Source of the DNA: Paracoccaceae bacterium
GTDB taxonomy: Bacteria; Pseudomonadota; Alphaproteobacteria; Rhodobacterales; Rhodobacteraceae
Length of the DNA: 29,135 bases
Direction of reading: 5' to 3'
Assembly (NCBI GenBank): GCA_021648225.1
Contig: JAKITE010000023.1
Span: 1-29,135, forward strand
The notes under the pieces: generated by a model
Told to the model about the DNA's origin: nothing
What the model saw: the letters and a program-made list of their open reading frames with translations, nothing else
Database searches by the model: none
Shown here: one piece after another, positions 1-7,702 of the stretch
Layout of the letters: the number at the start of each line of letters is the position of its first letter
How positions within the stretch are numbered: position 1 is the first letter of the stretch
Translations under genes and position numbers: made by a program

Positions 1-56
1 GGTATTCGGTAATGCGGCGTTCAGGTTTCATTATGGGTAATCGGGCAGATTGAGCA

Positions 57-92
57 GGCGAATTCAAAAGAATTGCCGCCCGGAAATGGGCG
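57..92 (+). other. paired hairpins upstream of flagellin
   Basis: Two adjoining stem-loops. The first pairs GGC(57-59) with GCC(75-77) and AATTC(61-65) with GAATT(70-74) around an AAAA loop, with G60 bulged. The second pairs CGCCC(77-81) with GGGCG(88-92) around a 6-base loop. The only base they share is 77. They lie about 100 bases before the flagellin start. They belong to its mRNA leader only if transcription starts before position 57, which I cannot tell; no convincing promoter is visible in bases 1-56. Confidence 0.4.
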
Positions 93-146
93 TAACGTCA
101 GAACGGCGAAAAGCGGGTTGTGGGAATGACAACCTAAATTGAAACC

Positions 147-165
147 GCAGCGCCGAACGCGCTGC
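147..165 (+). promoter_or_regulatory. hairpin just before the flagellin ribosome binding site
   Basis: Perfect 7-bp stem GCAGCGC(147-153)/GCGCTGC(159-165) with loop CGAAC. It ends 7 bases before the purine-rich ribosome binding site AAGGAAA (173-179) of the flagellin gene. In Caulobacter, FlbT is known to act on the 5' leader of flagellin mRNA, and flbT lies just downstream here, so this stem is a plausible place for such control. That link is inference. Confidence 0.5.
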
Positions 166-185
166 AACGCCGAAGGAAATGCAAA

Positions 186-1382
186 ATGTCTAGCATTCTT
201 ACAAATTCCAGCGCCATGGTTGCGCTGCAAACGCTGCAAAGCATCAACAAAAACCTTGGCTCTACCATGAGTGAAATTTCAACTGGTCGGACGGTTGACA
301 ACGCCAAGGACAATGCCTCGATCTGGGCGATTTCACAAACCATGCAATCGGATGTGGACGGGTTCAAGGGCATTTCCGATGCGCTGGCAACCGGTGGCGC
401 ATCTGTTGCAGTGGCGCGGACAGCAGCAGAATCTATCACCGATCTGCTGGGTCAGATCAAATCCAAAATTGTTGCAGCCCAAGACCCTTCTGCTGATCAG
501 GGGAAATTGCAAACCGATATTGCTGAATTGCGCAATCAGGTTGGCTCCGTTGTTGGTGCTGCCCAGTTTAACGGTTTGAACCTTGTGGATGGCACCAATG
601 CATCCATAAATGTTCTGGCTTCGCTTGATCGTGATTCGGCTGGCAATGTAACGGCCTCCAGTATTAATGTTACAGGTCAGAACCTTTCAACCGGTGCCGG
701 GGCCATCAAGGCAGCGCTTGCCGGTTCCGATGGTGCTGGTGGTGATGGTGCTACGGCTGCAATCTTTATTGATGCTGCTGGCACAGCCGATATTGTTGTT
801 GTTGATGCGGCTTTGGCCGCTGGCGATACATTCAATGTCAAGATTGGCAGTGAATATGTTTCTTATGTGGTGACCGCAGAAGATGTGGCTGCTGCGACAT
901 CTGAAGAAGTTGTTGCCAATGGTATTCGTTCGGCGATCAACGGTATGGATAACGCCAATATTACTGCTGACGTGGCCGGAGACACAATCACGGTTACCAA
1001 TGCTGCCGGTGATACGGTAAACATGACCACTGAAATCGTAAGTGTCGGCACTGGCGGGCTTTCTGGCCTTGCGGGTATCAACGTGGATGATGGTGGTGGT
1101 GGTAACTCTACCCAGGCCCTTGCCGATATTGAAGGTCTGATCCAGACATCAATTGACGCAGCCGCAGCTTTTGGTTCCAGTCAGGCGCGGATCGAAACCC
1201 AAAGCGAATTTGTCAGCAAGCTGACGGATTCCCTGAAGGTGGGCATTGGCGCATTGGTTGACGCAGACATGGAGGCCGCATCCGCGCGTCTTCAGGCGCT
1301 TCAGGTTCAGCAACAGCTGGCGACACAATCGCTGTCAATCGCTAATCAGGCACCGCAGAACATCCTGTCATTGTTCCGCTAA
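186..1382 (+). CDS. fliC: flagellin
   Basis: Structural subunit of the flagellar filament, exported through the flagellar type III apparatus. The conserved N-terminal D0/D1 coiled region (about residues 1-150, opening MSSILTNSSAMVALQ) and the C-terminal D1/D0 region (about 310-398, ending in IANQAPQNILSLFR) are both intact. The Ala/Gly/Thr-rich middle (about 155-305) is the surface-exposed variable domain. The 398-residue length is normal for Rhodobacteraceae flagellins. No cysteine is seen. The start is set by AAGGAAA 7 bases before the ATG. A terminator follows immediately, so the gene can be expressed alone at high level, apart from flaF-flbT downstream. Certain as a flagellin; the gene symbol is generic. 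Confidence 0.97.
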   Translation: MSSILTNSSAMVALQTLQSINKNLGSTMSEISTGRTVDNAKDNASIWAISQTMQSDVDGFKGISDALATGGASVAVARTAAESITDLLGQIKSKIVAAQDPSADQGKLQTDIAELRNQVGSVVGAAQFNGLNLVDGTNASINVLASLDRDSAGNVTASSINVTGQNLSTGAGAIKAALAGSDGAGGDGATAAIFIDAAGTADIVVVDAALAAGDTFNVKIGSEYVSYVVTAEDVAAATSEEVVANGIRSAINGMDNANITADVAGDTITVTNAAGDTVNMTTEIVSVGTGGLSGLAGINVDDGGGGNSTQALADIEGLIQTSIDAAAAFGSSQARIETQSEFVSKLTDSLKVGIGALVDADMEAASARLQALQVQQQLATQSLSIANQAPQNILSLFR

Positions 1383-1389
1383 GTTAATC

Positions 1390-1418
1390 AGCAAGGCGGG
1401 GGATTCCCTCGCCTTGCT
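1390..1418 (+). terminator. hairpin after flagellin, probable terminator
   Basis: Perfect 9-bp stem AGCAAGGCG(1390-1398)/CGCCTTGCT(1410-1418) starting 8 bases after the flagellin stop. No clean T-run follows, so it may act by stabilising the mRNA 3' end or by partial termination rather than as a strict intrinsic terminator. A smaller stem, GCCGG(1445-1449)/CCGGC(1455-1459) with a T5 loop, follows before flaF. Confidence 0.65.
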
Positions 1419-1480
1419 ACACCGATATTCAATAATAATCACACGCCGGTTTTTCCGGCAAGGGTGGGAGGATACGCCCC

Positions 1481-1873
1481 ATGAATACTGCGGTAATGGC
1501 AAAATCTCTTTATGGTAAACCAACCCAAGAGGTTGGCACCAAAAGAGGCATCGAATACAAAGCCTTTTCAAAAGCAACGGCCCGTCTGGCTGAATTTACG
1601 GGCACAGATTCTGATGACTTTGCCGGACTGGCCGAGGCATTATGCGAGAATCAACTGCTTTGGACAGTGTTGGCCGCGGATGTGGCTGGCGATGGTAACG
1701 GGCTGCCAGAACAGCTCCGGGCCCAGATATTTTACCTGACCCAGTTTACCAACCATCACACAAAACTGGTTTTGAACCACAAAGCCAGCCCCGATATTCT
1801 GGTGGAAATCAATACCAGCATTATGCGAGGCCTGCGCGATTGCGCAACTGGCCCGGAATTGGTGACATCATGA
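1481..1873 (+). CDS. flaF: flagellin biosynthesis regulator FlaF
   Basis: FlaF family protein of 130 residues. In Caulobacter FlaF is needed for flagellin synthesis or secretion and works against FlbT in controlling flagellin mRNA translation. The family N-terminus (MNTAVMAKSLYG, then an EYKAFSKATARL helix) and the LWTVLAADVA segment are recognisable. GGGAGG (1466-1471) precedes the ATG. It overlaps flbT by four bases (ATGA), so the two are translationally coupled. It sits between flagellin and flbT, the usual alphaproteobacterial arrangement. Confidence 0.93.
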   Translation: MNTAVMAKSLYGKPTQEVGTKRGIEYKAFSKATARLAEFTGTDSDDFAGLAEALCENQLLWTVLAADVAGDGNGLPEQLRAQIFYLTQFTNHHTKLVLNHKASPDILVEINTSIMRGLRDCATGPELVTS

Positions 1874-2283
1874 GTGGCCTTGTCTTAAAACTCCGCCCGT
1901 CTGAACGGGTAATGATCAACGGCGCTGTGATCCAGAATGGGGATCGCCGGTCGCGGCTGAATATCCTGACGCCGCATGCCAATGTTCTGCGCCTGCGTGA
2001 TGCCATCCACCCCGAAGAAGCCAAAACACCGGTGCGGCGCATTTGTTATACCGCCCAGATGATTCTGGCCGGAGAGGCCGATCCGGTTGATGGCCGCAAA
2101 CAGCTTACCAGCGGCATGGCGCAACTGGCACAGGTTTTTGGCAGCCCCGAAGCCATTAAAATTCTGGCCGAAGCCACCGGATTTCTGGCAGATAACAACG
2201 ATTACCAAGTGCTGAAAACCCTTCGGTTACTGCTTCCGATTGAAGAAAGATTAATGGAAAACGCGCCATGTATCAACCCATAA
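1870..2283 (+). CDS. flbT: flagellum biosynthesis repressor FlbT
   Basis: FlbT, 137 residues from the ATG at 1870, which overlaps the flaF stop as ATGA. An upstream in-frame ATG at 1840 lies inside flaF and gives a non-family N-terminus, so I reject it. The characteristic opening is MSGLVLKLRPSERVMINGAV. In Caulobacter FlbT is a post-transcriptional regulator that promotes decay of flagellin mRNA by binding its 5' leader, linking filament synthesis to hook completion. The flagellin leader in this window carries several hairpins it could recognise. The 3' end overlaps the next gene by 16 bases. Confidence 0.95.
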   Translation: MSGLVLKLRPSERVMINGAVIQNGDRRSRLNILTPHANVLRLRDAIHPEEAKTPVRRICYTAQMILAGEADPVDGRKQLTSGMAQLAQVFGSPEAIKILAEATGFLADNNDYQVLKTLRLLLPIEERLMENAPCINP

Positions 2284-3095
2284 CCCCCATTGGCGGCATC
2301 GCCGGTTGGCGGTTTATGCAGCGCACGCAGGAAACACAGCTTGCTGCGTTTTCAAATAGCGTGGAGCTGAACCGGGAGGTTGAATATTTCAAAGCCAATA
2401 TCAGCAAAATAACCAGTGCTGAGGAATTGGTAAAAGATTTCACCCTGTTCAAAGTGGCGCTGGGGGCATTCGGGCTTGAAGATAAAGTCGCGGATAAATT
2501 TTTTATGAAAAAAGTGTTGGAAGAAGGCTCCGAGAATGACGAGGCCTTTGCCTTGCGCCTGACTGACACCCGATATCGCGAATTTGCCGAGGCATTCGGC
2601 TTTGGCAATGCATCGGGATCCCAGTTGCAATTATCCGATTTTGGTAGCCGCATCACCGATCAATATAAAATCCTTCAGTTTGAGAAAGCCGTTGGGGAAT
2701 CTGACAGATCTATGCGGCTTGCCCTGACATTGGAACGCGATATTGGCGATCTGGCCAATGACAGCGCAGCGGGAACGACCGCGTGGTTTTTGCTGATGGG
2801 TAATCTACCCCTGCGTGAGGTGTTCGAGACCGCTTTTGGCCTGCCCAAATCCATCGGGCAGCTAGACATTGACCGCCAGCGCGAGGTTTTTCAAGAAGCC
2901 ACTGACCGTATGTTTGGCAGCCGTTCCATGGATGTGTTCAAAGACCCCGAAAATATTGACAAATTGCTCCGAAACTTTTTTGCGCGTGAACAAATCAACA
3001 ATGGCCCCGGCCCGCTAACCGCAGGGATGAGTGCGCTGACTTTGATGCAAAACGCGGTCAACGCCCAGATCAGCTTTAATCTGCCGCGCAATTAA
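2268..3095 (+). CDS. DUF1217 family protein of the flagellar locus
   Basis: A 275-residue, mostly helical, soluble protein with no signal peptide or membrane segment. It matches, from memory, the DUF1217 proteins found in flagellar loci of Rhodobacterales and Rhizobiales; its biochemical role is not known to me. Recognisable segments are GIAGWRFMQRT near the N-terminus and the paired repeat-like helices around FALRLTDTRYREFAEAFGFG. It starts inside flbT (16-base overlap), so it belongs to the flaF-flbT transcript. Its position suggests a role in flagellin handling or filament assembly, which is inference only. Confidence 0.82.
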   Translation: MYQPITPIGGIAGWRFMQRTQETQLAAFSNSVELNREVEYFKANISKITSAEELVKDFTLFKVALGAFGLEDKVADKFFMKKVLEEGSENDEAFALRLTDTRYREFAEAFGFGNASGSQLQLSDFGSRITDQYKILQFEKAVGESDRSMRLALTLERDIGDLANDSAAGTTAWFLLMGNLPLREVFETAFGLPKSIGQLDIDRQREVFQEATDRMFGSRSMDVFKDPENIDKLLRNFFAREQINNGPGPLTAGMSALTLMQNAVNAQISFNLPRN

Positions 3096-3168
3096 TTTTT
3101 CAAAGCATTGAACCAAAAGCTATATTTGCGCCACTATAGCCTGTAACGGGTTATAATCAGCGGGCGAA

Positions 3169-3708
3169 ATGCGCAACAAAAACCAAATATACGAAGAATT
3201 TCTGGTGATTTCGGCCCAGATGGGCGATCGGAAATCCCTTGAGGCGTTGATAAAGCACCGCAGCCCGCAATTGTTTTCCCATGCTTGCGGGCTGATGGGC
3301 AATCGCGAAGAGGCAGCCGATATCGTGCAAGATGCATGGCTGGAAATCACCCGTGGCTTGCGCAACCTGAAAGAACCGCGCGCCTTTTCTACATGGGCAT
3401 ATCGCATTGTGTCTCGCCGTTGTGCCAAGGCGATTGGCCAGAACATCAAACATCGCAATATTGCAAAAACTCAGGCAGAAATGCCAAAACCTGACCAGCC
3501 AGACCAAAGTGATGTGCAGGCAATTCGCGGTGCAATCAATGCTTTGCCACCCGGGCAATCGGTAACAATCCGGCTGTTTTATCTGGAAGATTTCAGCGTA
3601 AAACAGGTGGCAGCTGCGCTTGATATACCTGTCGGCACCGTTAAAACCCGCCTGATGCATGCGCGCAAAACCCTTAAATCCATATTAAAAGGAGACCAAG
3701 ATGTCTAA
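3169..3708 (+). CDS. ECF-type RNA polymerase sigma factor
   Basis: A 179-residue sigma-70 family protein of the extracytoplasmic-function class. Region 2 covers about residues 20-90, with AADIVQDAWLEI (49-60) as the core-binding helix followed by RAFSTWAYRIVSRR. Region 4 covers about 118-170, with helix-turn-helix VKQVAAALDIPVGTVKTRL (144-162). It ends 8 bases inside the next gene, a small membrane protein, so the pair is co-translated. No strong ribosome binding site precedes the ATG; a TATAAT at 3152-3157 could be a -10 but has no good -35. Its target genes cannot be told from the sequence. Confidence 0.92.
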   Translation: MRNKNQIYEEFLVISAQMGDRKSLEALIKHRSPQLFSHACGLMGNREEAADIVQDAWLEITRGLRNLKEPRAFSTWAYRIVSRRCAKAIGQNIKHRNIAKTQAEMPKPDQPDQSDVQAIRGAINALPPGQSVTIRLFYLEDFSVKQVAAALDIPVGTVKTRLMHARKTLKSILKGDQDV

Positions 3709-4063
3709 ACTTGATGATCTTATCGTTGAGGCTCTGTCGGAGCTGGAAAAAGAAGTGTTGGAAGGCACAGAGGAACAAGGTTGGTTTTCGCTCAGCACCA
3801 ACCTGTTTCGTGGCAAGCTGGGCTGGGTAAGCTGGGTGATTATGGCGGTTCAATCCACCATGTTTATTGCCGGTGCCTATACCAGTTGGAAGTTCTTTCA
3901 GGCGGCAGAAACCATTTCAGCCCTGCAATGGGGGCTTGTCTCGACCGTGCTGCTGCTGGGGGCATTGATGCTGAAACTTAGCATGATGCCGCAAATTCAG
4001 GCCAACCGCATTTTGCGAGAGCTAAAGCGGGTGGAATTGTTGATTTTACATACCAAATCTTAA
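3701..4063 (+). CDS. small two-helix membrane protein paired with the sigma factor (DUF6768-like)
   Basis: A 120-residue protein with a charged cytoplasmic-looking N-terminus (about 1-43, rich in Glu/Leu), two membrane helices (about 44-68 and 76-93), and a short basic amphipathic tail ending RILRELKRVELLILH. From memory it resembles the DUF6768 family, which is often next to ECF sigma genes. It overlaps the sigma gene by 8 bases and has a good ribosome binding site (AGGAGA) inside it. A membrane anti-sigma role is plausible, but the zinc anti-sigma motif HxxxCxxC is absent. Its stop codon overlaps the convergent fliI stop. Confidence 0.75.
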   Translation: MSKLDDLIVEALSELEKEVLEGTEEQGWFSLSTNLFRGKLGWVSWVIMAVQSTMFIAGAYTSWKFFQAAETISALQWGLVSTVLLLGALMLKLSMMPQIQANRILRELKRVELLILHTKS

Positions 4064-5514
4064 GCAGAATCGCTGTTGATACGCACATCCAGCGCGTGGG
4101 TTTCTGTTTCTAACGGTGTTGCGCTACGCACTGCGTGGGGGAATTCGGATTGGTGTTTTTCAGCAAAAAGCACCGATTCCTCATCACCCTTTTGGTTCGG
4201 GTCGGGCTGGCCCAGCAGGGCCGCAAGCTGGCCAAAGCTTTCATCGGTATTATTATAACCATCGGTTGAAAAAAAGCTGTCGAGCTTGGGCCAGAATGTA
4301 ATGGCCTCATCCACCAGCGGGTCGGATCCTTTGACATATAATCCGGTCTGGATCATCGGTTCGGCCTTTTCATAAGCCGCAATAATGCGCCGTGTTCGGG
4401 CAATCAAACTGTTTTCACCCTCACTGGCCACCCCGGGCAGGCAGCGCGAAACCGAACGGCGGATGTCAGCTGCCGGAAACCGGCCCCGTTCGGCAATCTC
4501 GCGGTCCAGCACGATATGGCCATCCAGCACGCCGCGGGTAATATCCGCTACGGGTTCTTCCATATCGGACCCCGCCACCAGCACGGTAAATACGGCCGTG
4601 ATATCGCCCGAACCCTCTGGTCCCGGCCCTGCGCGCTCGGCCAGTTGGGCAATCAGGTTGGCGGTGGAGGGCGGATAGGCGCGCAGGCTTGGGGCTTCGC
4701 CAGCGGTCAGGGCGATTTCGCGATGGGCCTCGGCAAATCGGGTGACGCTGTCCATCAATAATAGAACATGTTTGCCTTGGTCGCGAAAACTTTCGGCCGT
4801 GGCCATAGCCATCCATGCAGCACGACGTTTGATCAGCGGTGATTGATCTGAGGTGGCCACGACAACCACGGCGCGTTTCATGCCCTCAACCCCCAAAGCG
4901 TTTTCAATAAAATCGCGCAATTCGCGGCCCCGTTCGCCGATCAGGCCAATGACCACAACATCGGCCTCCAACCCGCGGGCCAGTTGCGCCAGCAGGGTGG
5001 TTTTGCCCACGCCGGATCCGGCAAAAATCCCCAGCCGCTGGCCGCGTGCAATCGGCAACATGGTATTAAACATTGCCAAACGGGTATTCAGCCGCGCGCC
5101 CATAGGTTTGCGCTGGGCCGCAGCAGGCGGGCGGCGGCGCAGCCGGGCAATATCGGTGCCTTGAAACAGCGCACCTTTATCAAGCGGTTTGCCAAACGCA
5201 TCTATAATGCGCCCGATCCATGAAATATCGGGGGCAGCAGAATTGGCCGCCCCAAGCGTGACCCGGTCGCCAATCGCGATGCCTTCAACAGGGTCATAGG
5301 CCATGGCGCGAATATGATCATGGGCCAGCGAGACAATCTCACCATCACGTGTTTCGCCGCGCGAGGTAATGGTAACCTGGTCTCCGACCCGCGCCCGATG
5401 CGACAAGCCGGCAATTTTGATCGAACCGGAATCAACCCCCAGAACAACCCCGTGGGATTGCACGGCGGTCAGGCTCTGGATTTTTCCGGTGAGCGGCGCA
5501 AAATCAATAAACAT
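4060..5514 (-). CDS. fliI: flagellar export ATPase FliI
   Basis: ATPase of the flagellar type III export apparatus, homologous to the F1 beta subunit; it acts at the cytoplasmic face of the basal body. Walker A AGSGVGKT is at residues 165-172, the catalytic-Glu motif GERGRE at 193-198, and Walker B LLLMDSVTRF at 251-260. At 484 residues it is about 40 longer than the usual 440-450; the excess is a polar, acidic C-terminal tail after FWPKLDSFF. It is transcribed divergently from flgB with an 88-base gap, and its stop overlaps the convergent upstream gene's stop by four bases. Confidence 0.96.
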   Translation of the reverse strand: MFIDFAPLTGKIQSLTAVQSHGVVLGVDSGSIKIAGLSHRARVGDQVTITSRGETRDGEIVSLAHDHIRAMAYDPVEGIAIGDRVTLGAANSAAPDISWIGRIIDAFGKPLDKGALFQGTDIARLRRRPPAAAQRKPMGARLNTRLAMFNTMLPIARGQRLGIFAGSGVGKTTLLAQLARGLEADVVVIGLIGERGRELRDFIENALGVEGMKRAVVVVATSDQSPLIKRRAAWMAMATAESFRDQGKHVLLLMDSVTRFAEAHREIALTAGEAPSLRAYPPSTANLIAQLAERAGPGPEGSGDITAVFTVLVAGSDMEEPVADITRGVLDGHIVLDREIAERGRFPAADIRRSVSRCLPGVASEGENSLIARTRRIIAAYEKAEPMIQTGLYVKGSDPLVDEAITFWPKLDSFFSTDGYNNTDESFGQLAALLGQPDPNQKGDEESVLFAEKHQSEFPHAVRSATPLETETHALDVRINSDSA

Positions 5515-5602
5515 AAAACTGTATCCATATCGGTTTCTGATTACCTTTTATTCACCATAATTAGTTAATTCTGACTGAAAGAAATCGAGGGAGAAGCCCC
5601 GA

Positions 5603-5992
5603 ATGACACAAAATTTGAATATTTTTCAGCTGGCCAGCCAGTTGGCATCCCATGCCACCCAAAGGCAGGCGCTAATCGCGCAAAATACCGCCAATGCGGA
5701 TACGCCGGGCTATAAAGCAAGGGATTTAACGCCGTTTGCCGAATCCTTTCAATCCGGCAGCAATATGGCGTTGCGGGCCACACGGGCAGGGCATTTGCAG
5801 CCCTCGGGCGGTAGTAGCCGCGCCGAGGTGGTGATTGATTCGCTGTTTGGCGCTGAATCCCCGAATGGTAACTCTGTTTCTTTAGAAGACCAGATGGTTC
5901 GCGCCGCAGAGGTGCGCCAGCAACATGATCTTGCCATCGGAATTTATCAGAAATCACTACAGATATTGCGCACCAGTATGGGCCGTAAATAA
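5603..5992 (+). CDS. flgB: flagellar proximal rod protein FlgB
   Basis: Rod protein of 129 residues in the periplasmic part of the basal body. It carries the rod/hook N-terminal signature NTANADTPGYKA (about 30-41) and a C-terminal amphipathic helix that packs in the rod core. It has GAGGGAGA before the ATG. It is the first gene of a run of nine on this strand; the 88-base gap to the divergent fliI must hold the promoter, but I could not identify a confident -35/-10 pair there. Confidence 0.94.
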   Translation: MTQNLNIFQLASQLASHATQRQALIAQNTANADTPGYKARDLTPFAESFQSGSNMALRATRAGHLQPSGGSSRAEVVIDSLFGAESPNGNSVSLEDQMVRAAEVRQQHDLAIGIYQKSLQILRTSMGRK

Positions 5993-6004
5993 AGGAGAAT
6001 CCTA

Positions 6005-6397
6005 ATGTCTGATCTTTCAAGCACAATGGCGGCATCCGCCAGCGGCATGGCCGCTCAAGCAGCCCGATTGCGGCTGGTTTCGGAAAATATGGCCAATGCC
6101 GATACGCCGGGCTTCAAGCGAAAGCTTGTTTCTTTTGAGGCGGTGAATTCAATGATGAATGATAATATGGGCGTGCGCGCCGGCAATATGCAGCTAAGCC
6201 AAGCCCCCCTGAACAAGGTTTATGACCCTGGCCATCCATTGGCGGATGGCAATGGATATTATGATGGCTCCAATATCGAAATCATGATCGAAATTGCTGA
6301 CGCGCGCGAAGCGCAGCGCAGCTATGAGGCCAATTTGCGCATGTTTGACCAAGCACGCCAAATGGCTTCTTCCACCCTTGAACTTTTGCGTCGCTAG
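6005..6397 (+). CDS. flgC: flagellar proximal rod protein FlgC
   Basis: Rod protein of 130 residues with the signature SENMANADTPGFKRK near residue 30 and the C-terminal rod motif region with YEANLRMFDQARQM. Length is normal for the family. It follows flgB by 12 bases with AAAGGAGA as ribosome binding site. FlgC joins FlgB and FlgF in the rod next to the FliE adaptor, whose gene is next. Confidence 0.95.
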   Translation: MSDLSSTMAASASGMAAQAARLRLVSENMANADTPGFKRKLVSFEAVNSMMNDNMGVRAGNMQLSQAPLNKVYDPGHPLADGNGYYDGSNIEIMIEIADAREAQRSYEANLRMFDQARQMASSTLELLRR

Positions 6398-6409
6398 AAA
6401 GGCTGACTC

Positions 6410-6700
6410 ATGGAAACCAACCCGTTTATTGCCTCACAATTATATACCAACGCCCAGAATATCGCCAAACCGGCGGCTGATTCTGGCGGCGGCTCCAGCC
6501 TGTTTGCCGATATGGCCAGCGATTTTATGGCCACCATGCAGGCCGGTGAAAATGCTGCCATTGCCGGCTTAACCGGCAAAGCCGACGCCGCCTCGGTGGT
6601 GGAGGCCTTGGCCGCATCGGAACTGGCCATTCAAACGGCGGTTTCCGTGCGTGACCGTGTGGTCGAGGCCTATCAGGAAATTCTGCGGATGCCGGTCTAA
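6410..6700 (+). CDS. fliE: flagellar hook-basal body complex protein FliE
   Basis: A 96-residue adaptor that joins the rod to the MS ring and export gate. The family C-terminus VRDRVVEAYQEILRMPV is clear. The N-terminal half is Gly/Ser/Ala-rich and poorly conserved, as is usual. It starts 12 bases after flgC, and its TAA shares its last A with the fliQ ATG, so the two are translationally coupled. Confidence 0.94.
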   Translation: METNPFIASQLYTNAQNIAKPAADSGGGSSLFADMASDFMATMQAGENAAIAGLTGKADAASVVEALAASELAIQTAVSVRDRVVEAYQEILRMPV

Positions 6701-6966
6701 TGACCCAGGAAGCCCTGATGGATGTGCTGCGCGAAGCATTATGGCTGGCGCTGGTGGTCTCAACGCCGGTATTGGCGGTTGCGCTGCTGGTTGGCCTTGC
6801 CATCGGGCTGTTTCAGGCCCTGACATCCGTGCAGGAACTAACGCTGACTTTTGTGCCCAAACTGGGGGCAATCTTAATCGCGTTCTGGATGTCGATGGAT
6901 TATTCCGGCCAGCTTTTGGTCAGTTTTTTCCAGACCCAGATCGTTGCCCGAATAGCAGGAGGATAA
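6700..6966 (+). CDS. fliQ: flagellar export gate protein FliQ
   Basis: An 88-residue inner-membrane protein with two hydrophobic hairpin helices (about 13-38 and 50-78). It is one of the core gate components FliPQR of the flagellar type III secretion system. The conserved middle TSVQELTLTFVPKL is present. fliP and fliR are not next to it, as happens in Rhodobacteraceae where fliQ is embedded in the rod operon. It starts on the last base of the fliE stop and ends one base before the flgF ATG. Confidence 0.95.
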   Translation: MTQEALMDVLREALWLALVVSTPVLAVALLVGLAIGLFQALTSVQELTLTFVPKLGAILIAFWMSMDYSGQLLVSFFQTQIVARIAGG

Positions 6967-6967
6967 T

Positions 6968-7690
6968 ATGGAAACCGCCGGATATGTAAGCCTGACCCGT
7001 CAGGCCGGATTGTGGAAAGAAATGCAGACTGTGGCCAATAATATCGCCAATCTGTCCACCACCGGCTATCGCCGCGAAGGGGTGGTTTTTGCCGAGATGA
7101 TCAAAGCCCTGCCAACCGAGGGCGGCAATATCGCCATGACCGCCGCGCGGGCGCGGTTTTCGGATCCGTCCCAAGGCGGGTTGAGTCAAACCGAAAATCC
7201 GTTTGATATGGCCATTCAGGGGCGCGGGTATTTTATGCTCGAAACCCCGGATGGCAATCGCCTGACCCGCGCCGGTGCCTTTGTGATGAACACCGCTGGC
7301 GAACTGGTAAACCCTGACGGGTTGCGATTGCTGGATATTGGTGGCGCACCGATATTTGTGCCCCCCGATGCCGAGCAGATCGCGGTGGCCCAAGATGGAA
7401 CAGTTTCGGCCAACGGGCGGCCATTGGCCCAGATCGGCATTTTTGATGTCGAAGACCCGAACGCCATGCTGCGCCAGTCCGGCACCGTGTTTGACCCCGG
7501 CGAAGAACCCGTTCCGGTGGATGATCCGGTGGTTTTGCAGGGCTTCATTGAAGGGTCCAACGTTAATCCGGTTCGTGAAATTGCCCGTATGATCGAGGTG
7601 CAGCGCATTTATGAACTAGGCCAGAAATTTCTTGATAACGAACATGAACGTATTCGCACCGTGACCCAAACGCTTGGTCAACGTGCCTGA
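6968..7690 (+). CDS. flgF: flagellar basal-body rod protein FlgF
   Basis: A 240-residue proximal rod protein of the FlgF/FlgG family. The N-terminal rod motif VANNIANLSTTGYRREG (about 22-38), the middle DMAIQGRGYFMLETPDG, and the C-terminal GSNVNPVREIARMIEVQRIYEL are all present. AGGAGG lies just before the ATG, overlapping the fliQ 3' end. It stands immediately before flgG, its usual partner. Confidence 0.95.
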   Translation: METAGYVSLTRQAGLWKEMQTVANNIANLSTTGYRREGVVFAEMIKALPTEGGNIAMTAARARFSDPSQGGLSQTENPFDMAIQGRGYFMLETPDGNRLTRAGAFVMNTAGELVNPDGLRLLDIGGAPIFVPPDAEQIAVAQDGTVSANGRPLAQIGIFDVEDPNAMLRQSGTVFDPGEEPVPVDDPVVLQGFIEGSNVNPVREIARMIEVQRIYELGQKFLDNEHERIRTVTQTLGQRA

Positions 7691-7702
7691 TAGGAGAATA
7701 TT

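Noticed and set aside
135..159. TAAA(135-138) and GCCGAACG(152-159) as a sigma28 flagellin promoter
   Set aside because: The spacing is 13 bases where about 15 is expected, the -10 match is only partial, and it would start transcription after the leader hairpin.
4059..4064. CTTAAG and CTAG (21742-21745) shared stop codons between convergent genes as a special signal
   Set aside because: Four-base overlaps of convergent stops arise easily because TTA and CTA read as stops on the other strand; no further pattern is seen.
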